From Vaginella massiliensis (GTDB taxonomy: Bacteria > Bacteroidota > Bacteroidia > Flavobacteriales > Weeksellaceae): 64,000 bases of DNA. The notes beneath the pieces are model-generated. The model had not been told where the DNA came from. It searched no databases and was given only the letters and a program-made list of their open reading frames with translations. The stretch covers positions 680,920-744,919 of the forward strand of contig NZ_LT593746.1 of assembly GCF_900089075.1 (NCBI RefSeq). Reading direction: 5' to 3'. Position numbers and translations under genes: made by a program. Positions 54,133 to 63,198 of this stretch are shown piece by piece (within the stretch, counting starts at the first letter, position 1; every line of letters begins with the position of its first letter).

Positions 54133-54606
54133 TTAATCTTCTGATTCTGTCGCCTCGAAAATGTAATCTATCAAAAAATTTTTTGGCGTATTGGATGCTT
54201 GCACGGCCAACTCATCTGCGCGTTCGTTCCAAATGTTTCCGGCATGACCTTTCACCCAAATAAATTGCACTTGATGCAAAGGATAAACTTTGAGAAATCG
54301 ACGCCACAAATCTTCGTTTTTCTTTCCTTTGAAGTTTTTCTTTTCCCAACCGAAAACCCATTTTTTTTCGACTGCATCTACCACATATCGGCTATCGGTG
54401 TAGATCGTGATCAAGCTTTTTGGTTTTTTGAGTAATTCTAATGCAACTATGACAGCCAGCAATTCCATACGATTGTTGGTTGTTCTACGAAAACCTTGTG
54501 CAACCTCCTTTTTTATTTTTTTTTCTGTTTCTAATAAGATTACACCAAAACCTCCAGGTCCTGGATTACCAAGAGAAGAACCGTCTGTAAACGCAACAAT
54601 AGCCAT
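54133..54606 (-). CDS. rnhA: Ribonuclease HI
   Basis: A 157-residue enzyme that removes RNA from RNA-DNA hybrids. The catalytic acids are Asp8 (FTDGSSLGNPGPGG), Glu48 (NNRMELLA), Asp71 (IYTDSRYVV) and Asp131 (NERADELA), with His121 in KGHAG. The basic protrusion GWEKKNFKGKKNEDLWRRF is present, as in the E. coli type. It lies between plsC and the TlpA gene in one reverse-strand operon. Confidence 0.96.
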   Translation of the reverse strand: MAIVAFTDGSSLGNPGPGGFGVILLETEKKIKKEVAQGFRRTTNNRMELLAVIVALELLKKPKSLITIYTDSRYVVDAVEKKWVFGWEKKNFKGKKNEDLWRRFLKVYPLHQVQFIWVKGHAGNIWNERADELAVQASNTPKNFLIDYIFEATESED

Positions 54607-54618
54607 GTGTAATTATTG

Positions 54619-55350
54619 TTAAGTGTTTTGTAAATTTTCCAAAATTATTTTTCTACAATATGCCTTCAGGTCTTGTTTCGTGTAGTGCGAAGAATCTACG
54701 ATTTCGAGCAAAGTTACTTCAACTTTTCCAGGATAACCTTTAAAATAATCAAACGGAAACATTTCTTTTAATCCTTTTATAGTAAAAACAGCTATCGGAG
54801 TTTGGGTTTCTTGAGCAATGGCAAATGCACCGTCTTTGAACTGATCCAATACCAAGGTGGTGTCATCTGGAACTCCTCCTTCTGGAAAAATAAAAATGTT
54901 GAGACCGTGGTTGAGTTTACTTTTTGCCAAAGGATAGACCTGAGCCCGACTTCGCAAATTCGATCGATCTACTGGTATGGCAACGCGTTTGTAAATGTGT
55001 CGGAAAATCGGAATTTTCAACAATTCGGCTTTGCCCACAAATACAATAGGATGATTTTTCAGCACGTTCAACATCAGCATGATGTCCATGGGCGAGGTGT
55101 GATTGGCGATGAAAATATAGGTCTGATTTGGATCTAATTTTACCTTTTCGATCAACTTTTTACGAAATCCCATTCCGTAAAAAGTATAAGTTCCCCAAAA
55201 CTGAATGAATTTGTAGGCGATAGGAAAAGTCTTATCGGTTAAGGCAAGCGGAATCACAAGGAATACCCCAACGACTACCACATAGAGTACCGTAATCAAG
55301 AAGAACCAAATTTTCCAAACTACATTCAAAAATCCAACTAAAAAATTCAT
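54619..55350 (-). CDS. plsC: 1-acyl-sn-glycerol-3-phosphate acyltransferase
   Basis: A 243-residue inner-membrane enzyme that makes phosphatidic acid. N-terminal hydrophobic segment FFLITVLYVVVVGVFLVIPL. The HX4D motif is NHTSPMD and the second block FPEGGVPDD replaces the usual FPEGTRS, a slight variant. KRVAIPVDRSN matches block III. It heads the plsC-rnhA-tlpA transcript and is divergent from pgi. Confidence 0.9.
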   Translation of the reverse strand: MNFLVGFLNVVWKIWFFLITVLYVVVVGVFLVIPLALTDKTFPIAYKFIQFWGTYTFYGMGFRKKLIEKVKLDPNQTYIFIANHTSPMDIMLMLNVLKNHPIVFVGKAELLKIPIFRHIYKRVAIPVDRSNLRSRAQVYPLAKSKLNHGLNIFIFPEGGVPDDTTLVLDQFKDGAFAIAQETQTPIAVFTIKGLKEMFPFDYFKGYPGKVEVTLLEIVDSSHYTKQDLKAYCRKIILENLQNT

Positions 55351-55424
55351 TGGCTACACCGTTTTTGTGTAACGAATATATGAAAAACGAATAGAACTTA
55401 TTTTTTTTTGAAACATTGTCGAAT

Positions 55425-55432
55425 TAAATTTG
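55425..55432 (+). promoter_or_regulatory. Candidate -7 element of pgi
   Basis: TAAATTTG matches TAnnTTTG, 20 bases before the pgi ATG. A TTTG at 55407 could be an imperfectly spaced -33 element. Confidence 0.45.
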
Positions 55433-55451
55433 TTGAAAATTGCTTGTAACA

Positions 55452-57107
55452 ATGGCATTGAAAAATATTAATCCAATCAAAACCTCTTCTTGGTCAAAAT
55501 TAGTTGAGCATTACGACCAAATAAAATACGCTTCACTAGAAAAACTATTCGAAAAAGACAGCAAACGTTTCGAGAAATTCAGTATACAGTTTCATGATTT
55601 GTTGTTGGATTATTCGAAAAATCTAATCGATGACGAAAGTATAAAATTGCTGATTGAACTTGCCAACGATTGCGACCTCCAAGATGCTATACAAAAAATG
55701 TTTAAAGGCGATGCCATCAACACCACCGAAAACAGAGCGGTATTGCATACAGCTTTGCGCAACCGAAGCAACACGCCTGTTATCGTCAACAACGAAGACG
55801 TTATGCCTCAAGTGAATCGAGTTTTGGATCAGATGAAATTGTTTTCTGAGCGGGTTCTTTCTGGCCAATGGAAAGGCTTCACAGGTAAAGCAATTACCGA
55901 TGTAGTCAACATTGGGATCGGAGGATCCGATATCGGACCAGCAATGGTTACCGAAGCACTGAAACATTACAAGAATCACCTTAATCTTCATTTTGTATCC
56001 AATATCGATGGTACCCTTCTGGCAGAAGTTCTGAAAAAAATAAATCCAGAAACGACTTTGTTCATTATTGCATCTAAAACCTTTACAACGCAAGAGACCA
56101 TGACCAACGCGCAGTCTGCAAAGGATTGGTTTTTAGGTCGAGGCGCAGCAGAAAGCGATGTCGCCCAACATTTTGTTGCGGTCTCGACCAATAGCGAGGC
56201 GGTCGAAAAATTCGGGATCGATACACAAAACATGTTCGAGATTTGGGATTGGGTTGGTGGTCGATATTCGTTGTGGAGCGCCATTGGATTGAGTATTGTT
56301 TTGGCAATAGGATACGATAATTTCGAAAAATTATTGGATGGAGCGCATCAGATGGATCAACATTTTCGCACAACTGATTTCCGAAAAAATATTCCGGTAA
56401 TATTGGCTTTGTTAGGGATTTGGTATAATAATTTTTTCGGTGCCGAATCTGTCGCTATATTGCCTTATGAGCAGTATTTAGCTCGTTTTGCAGCCTATCT
56501 TCAGCAAGGTGATATGGAGAGTAATGGGAAATCGATTAGTCGTGGTCGAGCGTTGGTACCCTACCAAACTGGTCCCATAATTTGGGGCGAACCTGGGACA
56601 AACGGGCAACATGCCTTTTATCAATTGATTCATCAAGGAACAAAGCTTATCCCAGCAGATTTCTTGGCGGCTGCCCAATCATTAAATCCGATTGGCGATC
56701 ATCATCAGAAATTATTATCGAATTTCTTTGCGCAAACCGAAGCCTTAGCCTTTGGTAAAAAAGAAAAAGTCGTGATCGCAGAGTTGAAACAACAAGGTAA
56801 ATCTGAAAAAGAAATCGAAGCGCTCAAAGCTTTTAAGACCTTCGAAGGCAATCGACCAACGAATTCTATTTTATACAAAAAACTTACACCCGAAATGCTC
56901 GGAATGTTGATTGCGATGTACGAGCATAAAATTTTTGTACAAGGTGTGATTTGGAATATTTATAGTTTCGATCAATGGGGAGTAGAATTGGGCAAACAGT
57001 TGGCGAATACCATTCTATCAGAAATCAAAAATGATGAAAATGTAAAGTCGCACGACAGTTCGACCAACGGCTTGATCAATCAATACAAAAAATGGCGTAG
57101 CCAATAA
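55452..57107 (+). CDS. pgi: Glucose-6-phosphate isomerase
   Basis: A 551-residue enzyme linking glycolysis, gluconeogenesis and sugar-nucleotide synthesis. Signatures are [39 protein letters not shown], the glutamate region [12 protein letters not shown], and [24 protein letters not shown] at 55452 is chosen over a TTG four codons upstream. Its 3' end overlaps the convergent esterase remnant by 28 bases. Confidence 0.97.
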   Translation: MALKNINPIKTSSWSKLVEHYDQIKYASLEKLFEKDSKRFEKFSIQFHDLLLDYSKNLIDDESIKLLIELANDCDLQDAIQKMFKGDAINTTENRAVLHTALRNRSNTPVIVNNEDVMPQVNRVLDQMKLFSERVLSGQWKGFTGKAITDVVNIGIGGSDIGPAMVTEALKHYKNHLNLHFVSNIDGTLLAEVLKKINPETTLFIIASKTFTTQETMTNAQSAKDWFLGRGAAESDVAQHFVAVSTNSEAVEKFGIDTQNMFEIWDWVGGRYSLWSAIGLSIVLAIGYDNFEKLLDGAHQMDQHFRTTDFRKNIPVILALLGIWYNNFFGAESVAILPYEQYLARFAAYLQQGDMESNGKSISRGRALVPYQTGPIIWGEPGTNGQHAFYQLIHQGTKLIPADFLAAAQSLNPIGDHHQKLLSNFFAQTEALAFGKKEKVVIAELKQQGKSEKEIEALKAFKTFEGNRPTNSILYKKLTPEMLGMLIAMYEHKIFVQGVIWNIYSFDQWGVELGKQLANTILSEIKNDENVKSHDSSTNGLINQYKKWRSQ

Positions 57108-57386
57108 CGAGAAATAATTTCTAATAACTCCTCGAAAAAAGTTTTCAAGCTTTTTTCGGGAATTGTTGCTGTGCAGTTTAGTCTTTCTTTTTCATCTCTG
57201 GCAGAAACGATGTAGAAAAACTTTTTATCAACCAATGGTTTCAAAACCCTGATATCCCATTGACTTCCTACAAAGATGGATGCTGCAAACATATCGGGAT
57301 AATTGGCATTCAAATAAAACGAAATCATCCCGCCCATCGATTGCCCTGTGGTATAAATTCTGTTATTTATATTTTCAATCTCACAG
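57080..57386 (-). pseudogene. Truncated esterase / PHB-depolymerase-like remnant
   Basis: Only the middle and C-terminal part of an alpha/beta hydrolase remains. The frame opens after a stop near 57388 with RYIFCEIENINNRIYTTG, then the nucleophile elbow QSMGGMISFYLNANYPDMFA and SIFVGSQWD, and later KKFFYIVSARDEKE. The N-terminal half, with the oxyanion-hole region and probably a signal peptide, is missing. The 3' end runs into pgi, so the C-terminus may also have been rewritten. Family placement rests on the TTGQSMGGM region. Confidence 0.65.
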
Positions 57387-57387
57387 A

Positions 57388-57679
57388 ATATATAGCGTTA
57401 TTTTTGAATTTACCTTGCGTTTTTCGTTTAAACTAATGAAAAATGATAGTAGATCATCAGTGTAGTGATGCTTAGAATGTTGTTTTCATAATTTAAAATT
57501 CGCTATTTCCAGTAATAATTATATTTAAAACTTTCCAAAAAAAGAAGACTTTACTTTGGATGGCGTTGAAGTTTTAAATCAGAAAGAATTAGAACAACTA
57601 CAAAGTTTTTACGGCTGCGAACGATAGCAACGAAGCATAAAATAGGAGATTACAGCCAAGGCTTAGCTTAGCGATTCCT
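57388..57679. other. Gene-free stretch with a possible coding scrap
   Basis: A/T-rich sequence with many stops. Plus-strand bases from about 57536 to 57627 read FPKKEDFTLDGVEVLNQKEL and on to YGCER before a stop. This looks protein-like but has no start or recognisable family. The following 40 bases include a palindromic GCTTAGCTTAGC. I cannot tell whether this is gene debris or a small repeat. Confidence 0.4.
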
Positions 57680-58375
57680 TTATAAATAGTTTTTTACTTC
57701 TTTCAAATGTTTGATGGTGGGGACGCCATCCATTACAAAATTATCATCCAATCGATCAACAAAAATGGCTTCCATCCCGTAAGCTTTTGCTCCAACTGCA
57801 TCGGCAATCCAATCATCGCCAATGTATATCGATTCTTTTTTTTGCGCATTGGCTTTGTGCAAGGCATAATCGAAAATTCGAGGATCGGGTTTCAAAATTT
57901 TCAGTTCGTCTGCATAAGTGACGGTTTCGAAATATCCTTTAAGGTCGGATGTTTCAATTTTTCGTTTCGATACTTCGATAAAACCATTGGTGATGATGTG
58001 AAGAGCATATTTGGGTTTTAGATAATCGAGCAAATCCAAAGCTCCTTCAACCAACTCGTTGTAGTTGGTAATGGTCTCGATGTATTCATGCTCGAATATT
58101 GCCGCCAATTCGGTGTTGTGGATTCCCAAATGTTCAAAAGCTTCACGAAATCTACGCTCTCGCAACTCTTCTTTGGTTATGCGTTTGTCGCGTATGAGTG
58201 CCCAAAGGCTTTCGTTGCTTTCGTGGTAATAGGGGTGAAATTCTTCGAAAGTATAGCCGTATTTTGCTTCTACATCATATTTCTTGTACAATTCGGCCAA
58301 GGCAAGTTTGGCATTTTTACGGAAATCCCAAAGCGTATTGTCGAGATCGAAAAAAACATGTTTTATCTTATTCAT
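57680..58375 (-). CDS. yjjG: HAD-family noncanonical pyrimidine nucleotidase, YjjG type
   Basis: A 231-residue HAD phosphatase that in relatives hydrolyses modified pyrimidine monophosphates, cleaning the nucleotide pool. Motif I FFDLDNTLWDF has nucleophile Asp10 and acid/base Asp12. Motif II is IITNG, motif III Lys is in LKILKPDPRIFDYAL, and motif IV is IYIGDDWIADAVGA. The ALAELYKKYDVE cap region fits the C1 cap. It is divergent from the flippase gene. Confidence 0.88.
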   Translation of the reverse strand: MNKIKHVFFDLDNTLWDFRKNAKLALAELYKKYDVEAKYGYTFEEFHPYYHESNESLWALIRDKRITKEELRERRFREAFEHLGIHNTELAAIFEHEYIETITNYNELVEGALDLLDYLKPKYALHIITNGFIEVSKRKIETSDLKGYFETVTYADELKILKPDPRIFDYALHKANAQKKESIYIGDDWIADAVGAKAYGMEAIFVDRLDDNFVMDGVPTIKHLKEVKNYL

Positions 58376-58409
58376 AGGTACAAAGCTAAGCTATTTTGTG
58401 TAGATTTGT

Positions 58410-59687
58410 TTGTTAAGAATTTTCCACTTGAAATTACAATTCAAAAAATTCCAAACCCAAAATGCCAAAGGCGTGTTGTCGCTGTTGGCTGGAAATACTG
58501 TTGCCCAATTGGTGATGGTTTTGGGTGGTTTTGTTTTGGGTCGATGGTATGGGCCAGAGTTTTCAGGGACTTATAATGTATTTTTGAGTTTTGTGGCAAT
58601 TTTATCGATTTTGTGTTCGTTCAGACTCGAAAATATCTTTGTCATTTCGAAATCGCCAAAAGAAATTCGCAACTTGTTTTCGAGCCTTATTTTGATCAGC
58701 ACCATCGCCATTACCTTGTTTTTTTTGGGCTATTTCGTGGTAGAAAGAATCATTCCGCTAGGGACTTCGCTTTGGATCGTTTTTCTGAGTTGTTTGGGCG
58801 CGATTTTTACGGCGTGGTACAACATTCAAACCTCGTTGTTCACCAAGTATAAATTGTTTCGGAAAATTTCGATGGGCTTGGTCTTGAATGCCATTTCGAC
58901 CATTGCTTTTCAGTTTGTATTTTATGGATTAGGATTTTATGCCAACGGTCTGATTTACGGAACTTTGGTGGGAACGATAATCACGACCTTTTATTTTTTC
59001 AGCATTACCAAAGGACGATTTTCTAAGATTGATTTCAATTTGGCGCAACAAACTGTAAGGCAAAATTCAGAAATCGTGAAATACACCTTGCCGTCAGAGT
59101 CACTGAATGTGATTGCCAACAGCATCATGAATATTTTGTTGGCATTTTATTTTGCCAAAACCGATGTAGGTTTTTTTGCGATGGCATCCAAAGTTTTGGT
59201 TACGCCACTGGTTTTGTTGTCGAACTCGATGTCGAAAGTTTTTTTTCAGAAATCAGCGAAAATGGCGCATGCAAAAGCTCATCAATTATACGATTTATCG
59301 AAACAAGTGATGCGGTACAACGTGGGATTGATTGCAATATTTCTACTTTTAATGAACACCGTTGGCGTCTATATATTAGAATGGATTTTGGGCGACGCCT
59401 GGCGAGGATTGGACGTTTATGTGTGGATTTTATCTTTTTGGGTGTTGTGTCGCAGCGCGCTAAATCCGATACAATCGGTGGTTTTGGTAATCAAAAAGAA
59501 TCATTATGCATTGCTTTTCAACGTATATTTAGTGGTCATCACCTTTGTTTCGGTTTTTATCGGAGGTTCGAAACATGACATCAAATTTACGTTGATGCTG
59601 TATTCTTTTTTGGCAGGATTAGGCTATTTGGTGCAACTTTACTTTGTTTTGAAAGCATTGAAAAAATTAAAAACGTATAAACAATAG
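58410..59687 (+). CDS. Polysaccharide flippase (Wzx/MATE-like, oligosaccharide flippase)
   Basis: About 425 residues with 12-14 hydrophobic segments, for example LLAGNTVAQLVMVLGGFVLG, TYNVFLSFVAILSILCSF and LISTIAITLFFLGYFV. RWYGPEFSGTYNVFLS is typical of Wzx/RfbX flippases, which move lipid-linked sugar units across the inner membrane. No ATG lies before the first membrane segment; TTG at 58410 or 58428 is the likely start. It opens a sugar-polymer locus reaching the end of the window. Confidence 0.85.
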   Translation: MLRIFHLKLQFKKFQTQNAKGVLSLLAGNTVAQLVMVLGGFVLGRWYGPEFSGTYNVFLSFVAILSILCSFRLENIFVISKSPKEIRNLFSSLILISTIAITLFFLGYFVVERIIPLGTSLWIVFLSCLGAIFTAWYNIQTSLFTKYKLFRKISMGLVLNAISTIAFQFVFYGLGFYANGLIYGTLVGTIITTFYFFSITKGRFSKIDFNLAQQTVRQNSEIVKYTLPSESLNVIANSIMNILLAFYFAKTDVGFFAMASKVLVTPLVLLSNSMSKVFFQKSAKMAHAKAHQLYDLSKQVMRYNVGLIAIFLLLMNTVGVYILEWILGDAWRGLDVYVWILSFWVLCRSALNPIQSVVLVIKKNHYALLFNVYLVVITFVSVFIGGSKHDIKFTLMLYSFLAGLGYLVQLYFVLKALKKLKTYKQ

Positions 59688-59694
59688 ATAAAAT

Positions 59695-61560
59695 ATGTGT
59701 GGTTTTTCGGGTATTTTTACCAAACAAAAGATAAATGATGCGGCCATATTGCGATCGCTGGCGGCGATAAAGCATCGGGGTCCCGATAACACGATACACG
59801 CTACGTTCAGCAATGATTTTTCAGGCTTTTCGAGTGCATTGTCCGATACAGAAACGCAAGAGAAATTGCCCTTGTCAGACGGAATTGAATCGGATAATTG
59901 GATTGGCTTCAACAGGCTTTCGATCATGGATTTGTCGAATCGTGGAATGCAACCATTTTACGACGAAGTTACCAAAACGGCATTTCTCTTCAATGGGGAA
60001 GTTTACAATTTCGGAGCGTTGAAAAATGAATTTTTACAAAATGTAGAATTCAAATCCAAATCAGACTCAGAGGTAGTTTTTCAGCTTTACTTGAAGTTGG
60101 GCGACGATTTTGTTCATCATTTACGCGGAATGTTTGCGATTGTGGTGGTTGATTATGCTCACAGTCGACTAAAAGTTTGGCGAGATCGTTTCGGCATAAA
60201 ACCTTTTTATTATTATTTAGATAATCATCAATTCGTTTTTTCTTCAGAAATCAAAGGCATTTTTGATACAAATTTTGTTGAAAAAATAATCGATTATCAA
60301 CATTTGGCTTATTCTTTTTATCTGAATACCAATTTCGCTCCGAATACGATTTATCGAGACGCAAAATCTTTGGAAGCTGCAACACAATTGACGGTTGATT
60401 TGTCGAACTTCGAACATTCTAAAAAAACATATTGGACGTTAGACTATATTCCCGATTTGCAATCGATCGACTCTACCACCTTTCTGAAAGATGTAGAAGA
60501 GGTTGTACAACTTGCTTCGATGGCTGATGTTAAGCAAGCCTTGATGTTGAGCGGAGGTTTGGACTCGGGATTGTTGGCTTATATTTTGGGAAAATTGGGC
60601 AAAGAAATAGATGCGATTACCATTTATAACGAATACGATGATGCTCAAAACGAACTGAAATTTGCTCGAAGTAATGCCAAAAATTCAGGAATGAATTTGC
60701 TCGAAATCGAGATCGACAACGAAGTTGACCTCGAGACCATCAAGACCTATTTGTTGGCAGAAGAAGAACCCAATATTTGTCCGGAAGTTGCTTATTTTTT
60801 GTCGGAAAAAGCCCATGAAAAAAAATATGCAGTCTTGCATAGCGCATTGGGTTTAGATGAGCTGTTTTATGGTTATGCCTATTATTATTGGGCTAAAATG
60901 GGACAACGATTAGAGCCGATGCTCTTCAAAAAGATGAAATATTTGCTAAAAGGTAAAAAGCGTTATAAATATGAAGAATTGTCTGCTTTTGGGTTGGTGG
61001 CGTTGCCTTTTGTGATGAGAAGTACGACGAGTTGGCAATCGATACAAGCATTATTTCAATCGCACGGAAGTTCTGAATGGGCGCATCCAATCCAAGCCTT
61101 ATTGAAACAAGTTGCGCAAACCAATCCGAGTTTTGAAAAATTTCCGTTGTTGAAGCAGTTGTCCTATTTAGATTTTTATTATTACATCAGCTCTCATCAC
61201 GCCATGCGCTCCGATGTTCCGTCTATGCGTCATCAAATCGAAATGCGTTTTCCTTATTTGGATCATCTTTTTGTGCAGAAGTATTTCAACTGTTCGAGTT
61301 TGGATCACGATTTAACTTTGAAAAATAACAAACCATTTCTGAGAAAAGCCGTAGTAGACATTCTACCCGAAGATGTTTTGTATATGCCAAAGAAAGGTTT
61401 TTCGATGCCCACATCGGTTTGGTTAGACAAGGTAGAGGTAGGGCGCGACTTTCCAGAAGTGGAAGCAGTTTTTGGTGATTTGGGAGAAGAATGGATGAAC
61501 GATCCATCGAAAAAATGGTGGATAATTTCGGCAAGTTTAGTATTAAAAAATCAAAAATGA
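59695..61560 (+). CDS. asnB: Asparagine synthase-like amidotransferase (AsnB family)
   Basis: A 621-residue two-domain enzyme. The N-terminal class II glutamine amidotransferase domain begins with Cys2 (MCGFSGIF) and has KHRGPDN, FNRLSIMDLS and FNGEVYNF. The synthetase domain has the PP-loop MLSGGLDSGL. The second ATP-site motif, normally SGxGxDELFGGY, is altered to SALGLDELFYGY. Such AsnB-like proteins in polysaccharide loci often amidate sugar carboxylates instead of making asparagine (family knowledge); that role is likely here from context. Its stop overlaps the next gene start. Confidence 0.88.
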   Translation: MCGFSGIFTKQKINDAAILRSLAAIKHRGPDNTIHATFSNDFSGFSSALSDTETQEKLPLSDGIESDNWIGFNRLSIMDLSNRGMQPFYDEVTKTAFLFNGEVYNFGALKNEFLQNVEFKSKSDSEVVFQLYLKLGDDFVHHLRGMFAIVVVDYAHSRLKVWRDRFGIKPFYYYLDNHQFVFSSEIKGIFDTNFVEKIIDYQHLAYSFYLNTNFAPNTIYRDAKSLEAATQLTVDLSNFEHSKKTYWTLDYIPDLQSIDSTTFLKDVEEVVQLASMADVKQALMLSGGLDSGLLAYILGKLGKEIDAITIYNEYDDAQNELKFARSNAKNSGMNLLEIEIDNEVDLETIKTYLLAEEEPNICPEVAYFLSEKAHEKKYAVLHSALGLDELFYGYAYYYWAKMGQRLEPMLFKKMKYLLKGKKRYKYEELSAFGLVALPFVMRSTTSWQSIQALFQSHGSSEWAHPIQALLKQVAQTNPSFEKFPLLKQLSYLDFYYYISSHHAMRSDVPSMRHQIEMRFPYLDHLFVQKYFNCSSLDHDLTLKNNKPFLRKAVVDILPEDVLYMPKKGFSMPTSVWLDKVEVGRDFPEVEAVFGDLGEEWMNDPSKKWWIISASLVLKNQK

Positions 61561-62753
61561 ATCAACAGAAAATCGTTTGCTTTTTGGCCGATCAACATAC
61601 GTTATACGACGACAGAATTTATTGGAAGCAGGCTCTATCGCTCATAAAAGCTGGTTATGCGGTACATTACATCACAATCGGAAATGCAAGAGGAAAAGGA
61701 ACGACCAAAGAAGGCATTCATTTTTTGCAACTGAAAAGAAAAAAATATTTGCCAACAGTACTATTGAATTATTTGTTGAAGAAAATACCGTTTGTAAAAA
61801 CAGAATACGATGAGGCACTCGCGTATTGTAGACTGCTGAAGGTAGACGTTTACCACATACACGATGTACGAATCAATCGAATTTTAGAAAACTTAAAAGC
61901 TCTTCATCCTCAGGCAAAATTTATTTACGACGGAAGAGAGCCGTTGGATAAAAATCTAAAGGATTATCGTTTTAGAAATTCGATTTTGCCCAAATTTCTC
62001 ACCAATCGTTATGCAACTTACATCCAACAATGGGAGTATGAAAAGGTAAAACGATATGATTATATTTTTACTGTAGACCATGGATTGTACAAACGTTTCA
62101 AGCAAAATGTTCCGAATGTTCCGGTAGCGAATATTTACAATTTCACCAATTTGAAACACCAACGAGAGTCGCTCCTATATGAAGATAAAATCTACGATGC
62201 TGCCTATGTTGGCGGACTTTCGGAGATGAGAGGAGCATTGGTTGCAGTGAAAGCAACGAAATACGTAGTAGAAAAATTTCCGAATTATAAATTGCTGTTG
62301 CTGGGACAAATACACGATGGAGAGTTGCAAAAGAAGATCGACCGTTTTGTTGCTGAAAATCAATTAGACCAAAATATCGTACAGCAAGCATCTGTACCGC
62401 ATCAGGAGGTTTCGGCTTATTTCAATCGGATAAAAATCGGGTTGAATCCTCTGCTGTACGCCAAAACCCACGAGGAGATTATCCAGATCAAATTGTTCGA
62501 ATACATGAATTTTGGAATTCCGATCATTACAAGCAATTTTGGCTATATGAAGCAGTATGTAGAAGAAAATAATGTTGGTCTTGCGATACAACCCAACGAT
62601 GCGCAACTTTTGGCAGAAACCATTGTTGAGTTGTTGTCGAATCGAGAGCAGTACGATTTGTTTTCTAATAATGGAATAAAAGCGGTAGATGAAAAGTACA
62701 ATTGGGATTTGATGGAAGAGAAAATGTTAGCAATATATCGTAAATTAGTCTGA
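61557..62753 (+). CDS. Glycosyltransferase, GT4-like (GT-B fold)
   Basis: A 398-residue cytosolic transferase. The start ATG at 61557 overlaps the AsnB stop as ATGA. The N-terminal lobe has IVCFLADQHTLYDDRIYWKQ and VDVYHIHDVRI. The C-terminal lobe has YVGGLSEMRGALVAVKATKYV, LLLLGQIHDGEL and the donor-site pattern IKLFEYMNFGIPIITSNFGY with the conserved Glu. The sugar donor is not deducible. Probable role is assembly of the exported glycan of this locus. Confidence 0.88.
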   Translation: MNQQKIVCFLADQHTLYDDRIYWKQALSLIKAGYAVHYITIGNARGKGTTKEGIHFLQLKRKKYLPTVLLNYLLKKIPFVKTEYDEALAYCRLLKVDVYHIHDVRINRILENLKALHPQAKFIYDGREPLDKNLKDYRFRNSILPKFLTNRYATYIQQWEYEKVKRYDYIFTVDHGLYKRFKQNVPNVPVANIYNFTNLKHQRESLLYEDKIYDAAYVGGLSEMRGALVAVKATKYVVEKFPNYKLLLLGQIHDGELQKKIDRFVAENQLDQNIVQQASVPHQEVSAYFNRIKIGLNPLLYAKTHEEIIQIKLFEYMNFGIPIITSNFGYMKQYVEENNVGLAIQPNDAQLLAETIVELLSNREQYDLFSNNGIKAVDEKYNWDLMEEKMLAIYRKLV

Positions 62754-62754
62754 T

Positions 62755-63198
62755 ATGCCGATAGATAGATTGACCAAGTATTTGTATTTTATTTTCGCCT
62801 TGCTCGTTTTTGTGTCCTATATTGGAAATAAGGTGGCGCAACACTCAGAGACGTATCCGTTTTTTTGGTGGCAACTGTTTACCAATCCAGCCAGAGGAAG
62901 CACGCCTTTTGTGATGCACAGAGTTTATGCCTTGCAGAATGGCGATACCATTCGGTTGGCGAATGATGGCGTTCACCTCGATCAGGTTGTTTATAACTCA
63001 TTGATCAAGCAAACGGTGGCAGAATCTCAAACCAATGCGCAACAAGCGACAATCATACTGAAAAAGTTGGGCGAGTTGAAGAGTGCTCAATCTCATCAAG
63101 ATTTTTTGTTGGTCGAAGAAACATACGAGAATCCGATAAATATTACCGTAAACCACCATCCTTATGCAAAGAAAGTCATTTTGTCAACAGCTCAATAA
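62755..63198 (+). CDS. Small membrane-anchored protein of the polysaccharide locus
   Basis: A 147-residue protein starting one base after the glycosyltransferase stop. One N-terminal membrane segment (LYFIFALLVFVSYIGNKVAQ) is followed by a polar domain of about 115 residues (YALQNGDTIRLANDGVHLDQ) predicted outside the cytosol. No family recognised. The next gene begins within its last 35 bases, in another frame. Tight packing implies it works with its neighbours. Confidence 0.7.
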   Translation: MPIDRLTKYLYFIFALLVFVSYIGNKVAQHSETYPFFWWQLFTNPARGSTPFVMHRVYALQNGDTIRLANDGVHLDQVVYNSLIKQTVAESQTNAQQATIILKKLGELKSAQSHQDFLLVEETYENPINITVNHHPYAKKVILSTAQ

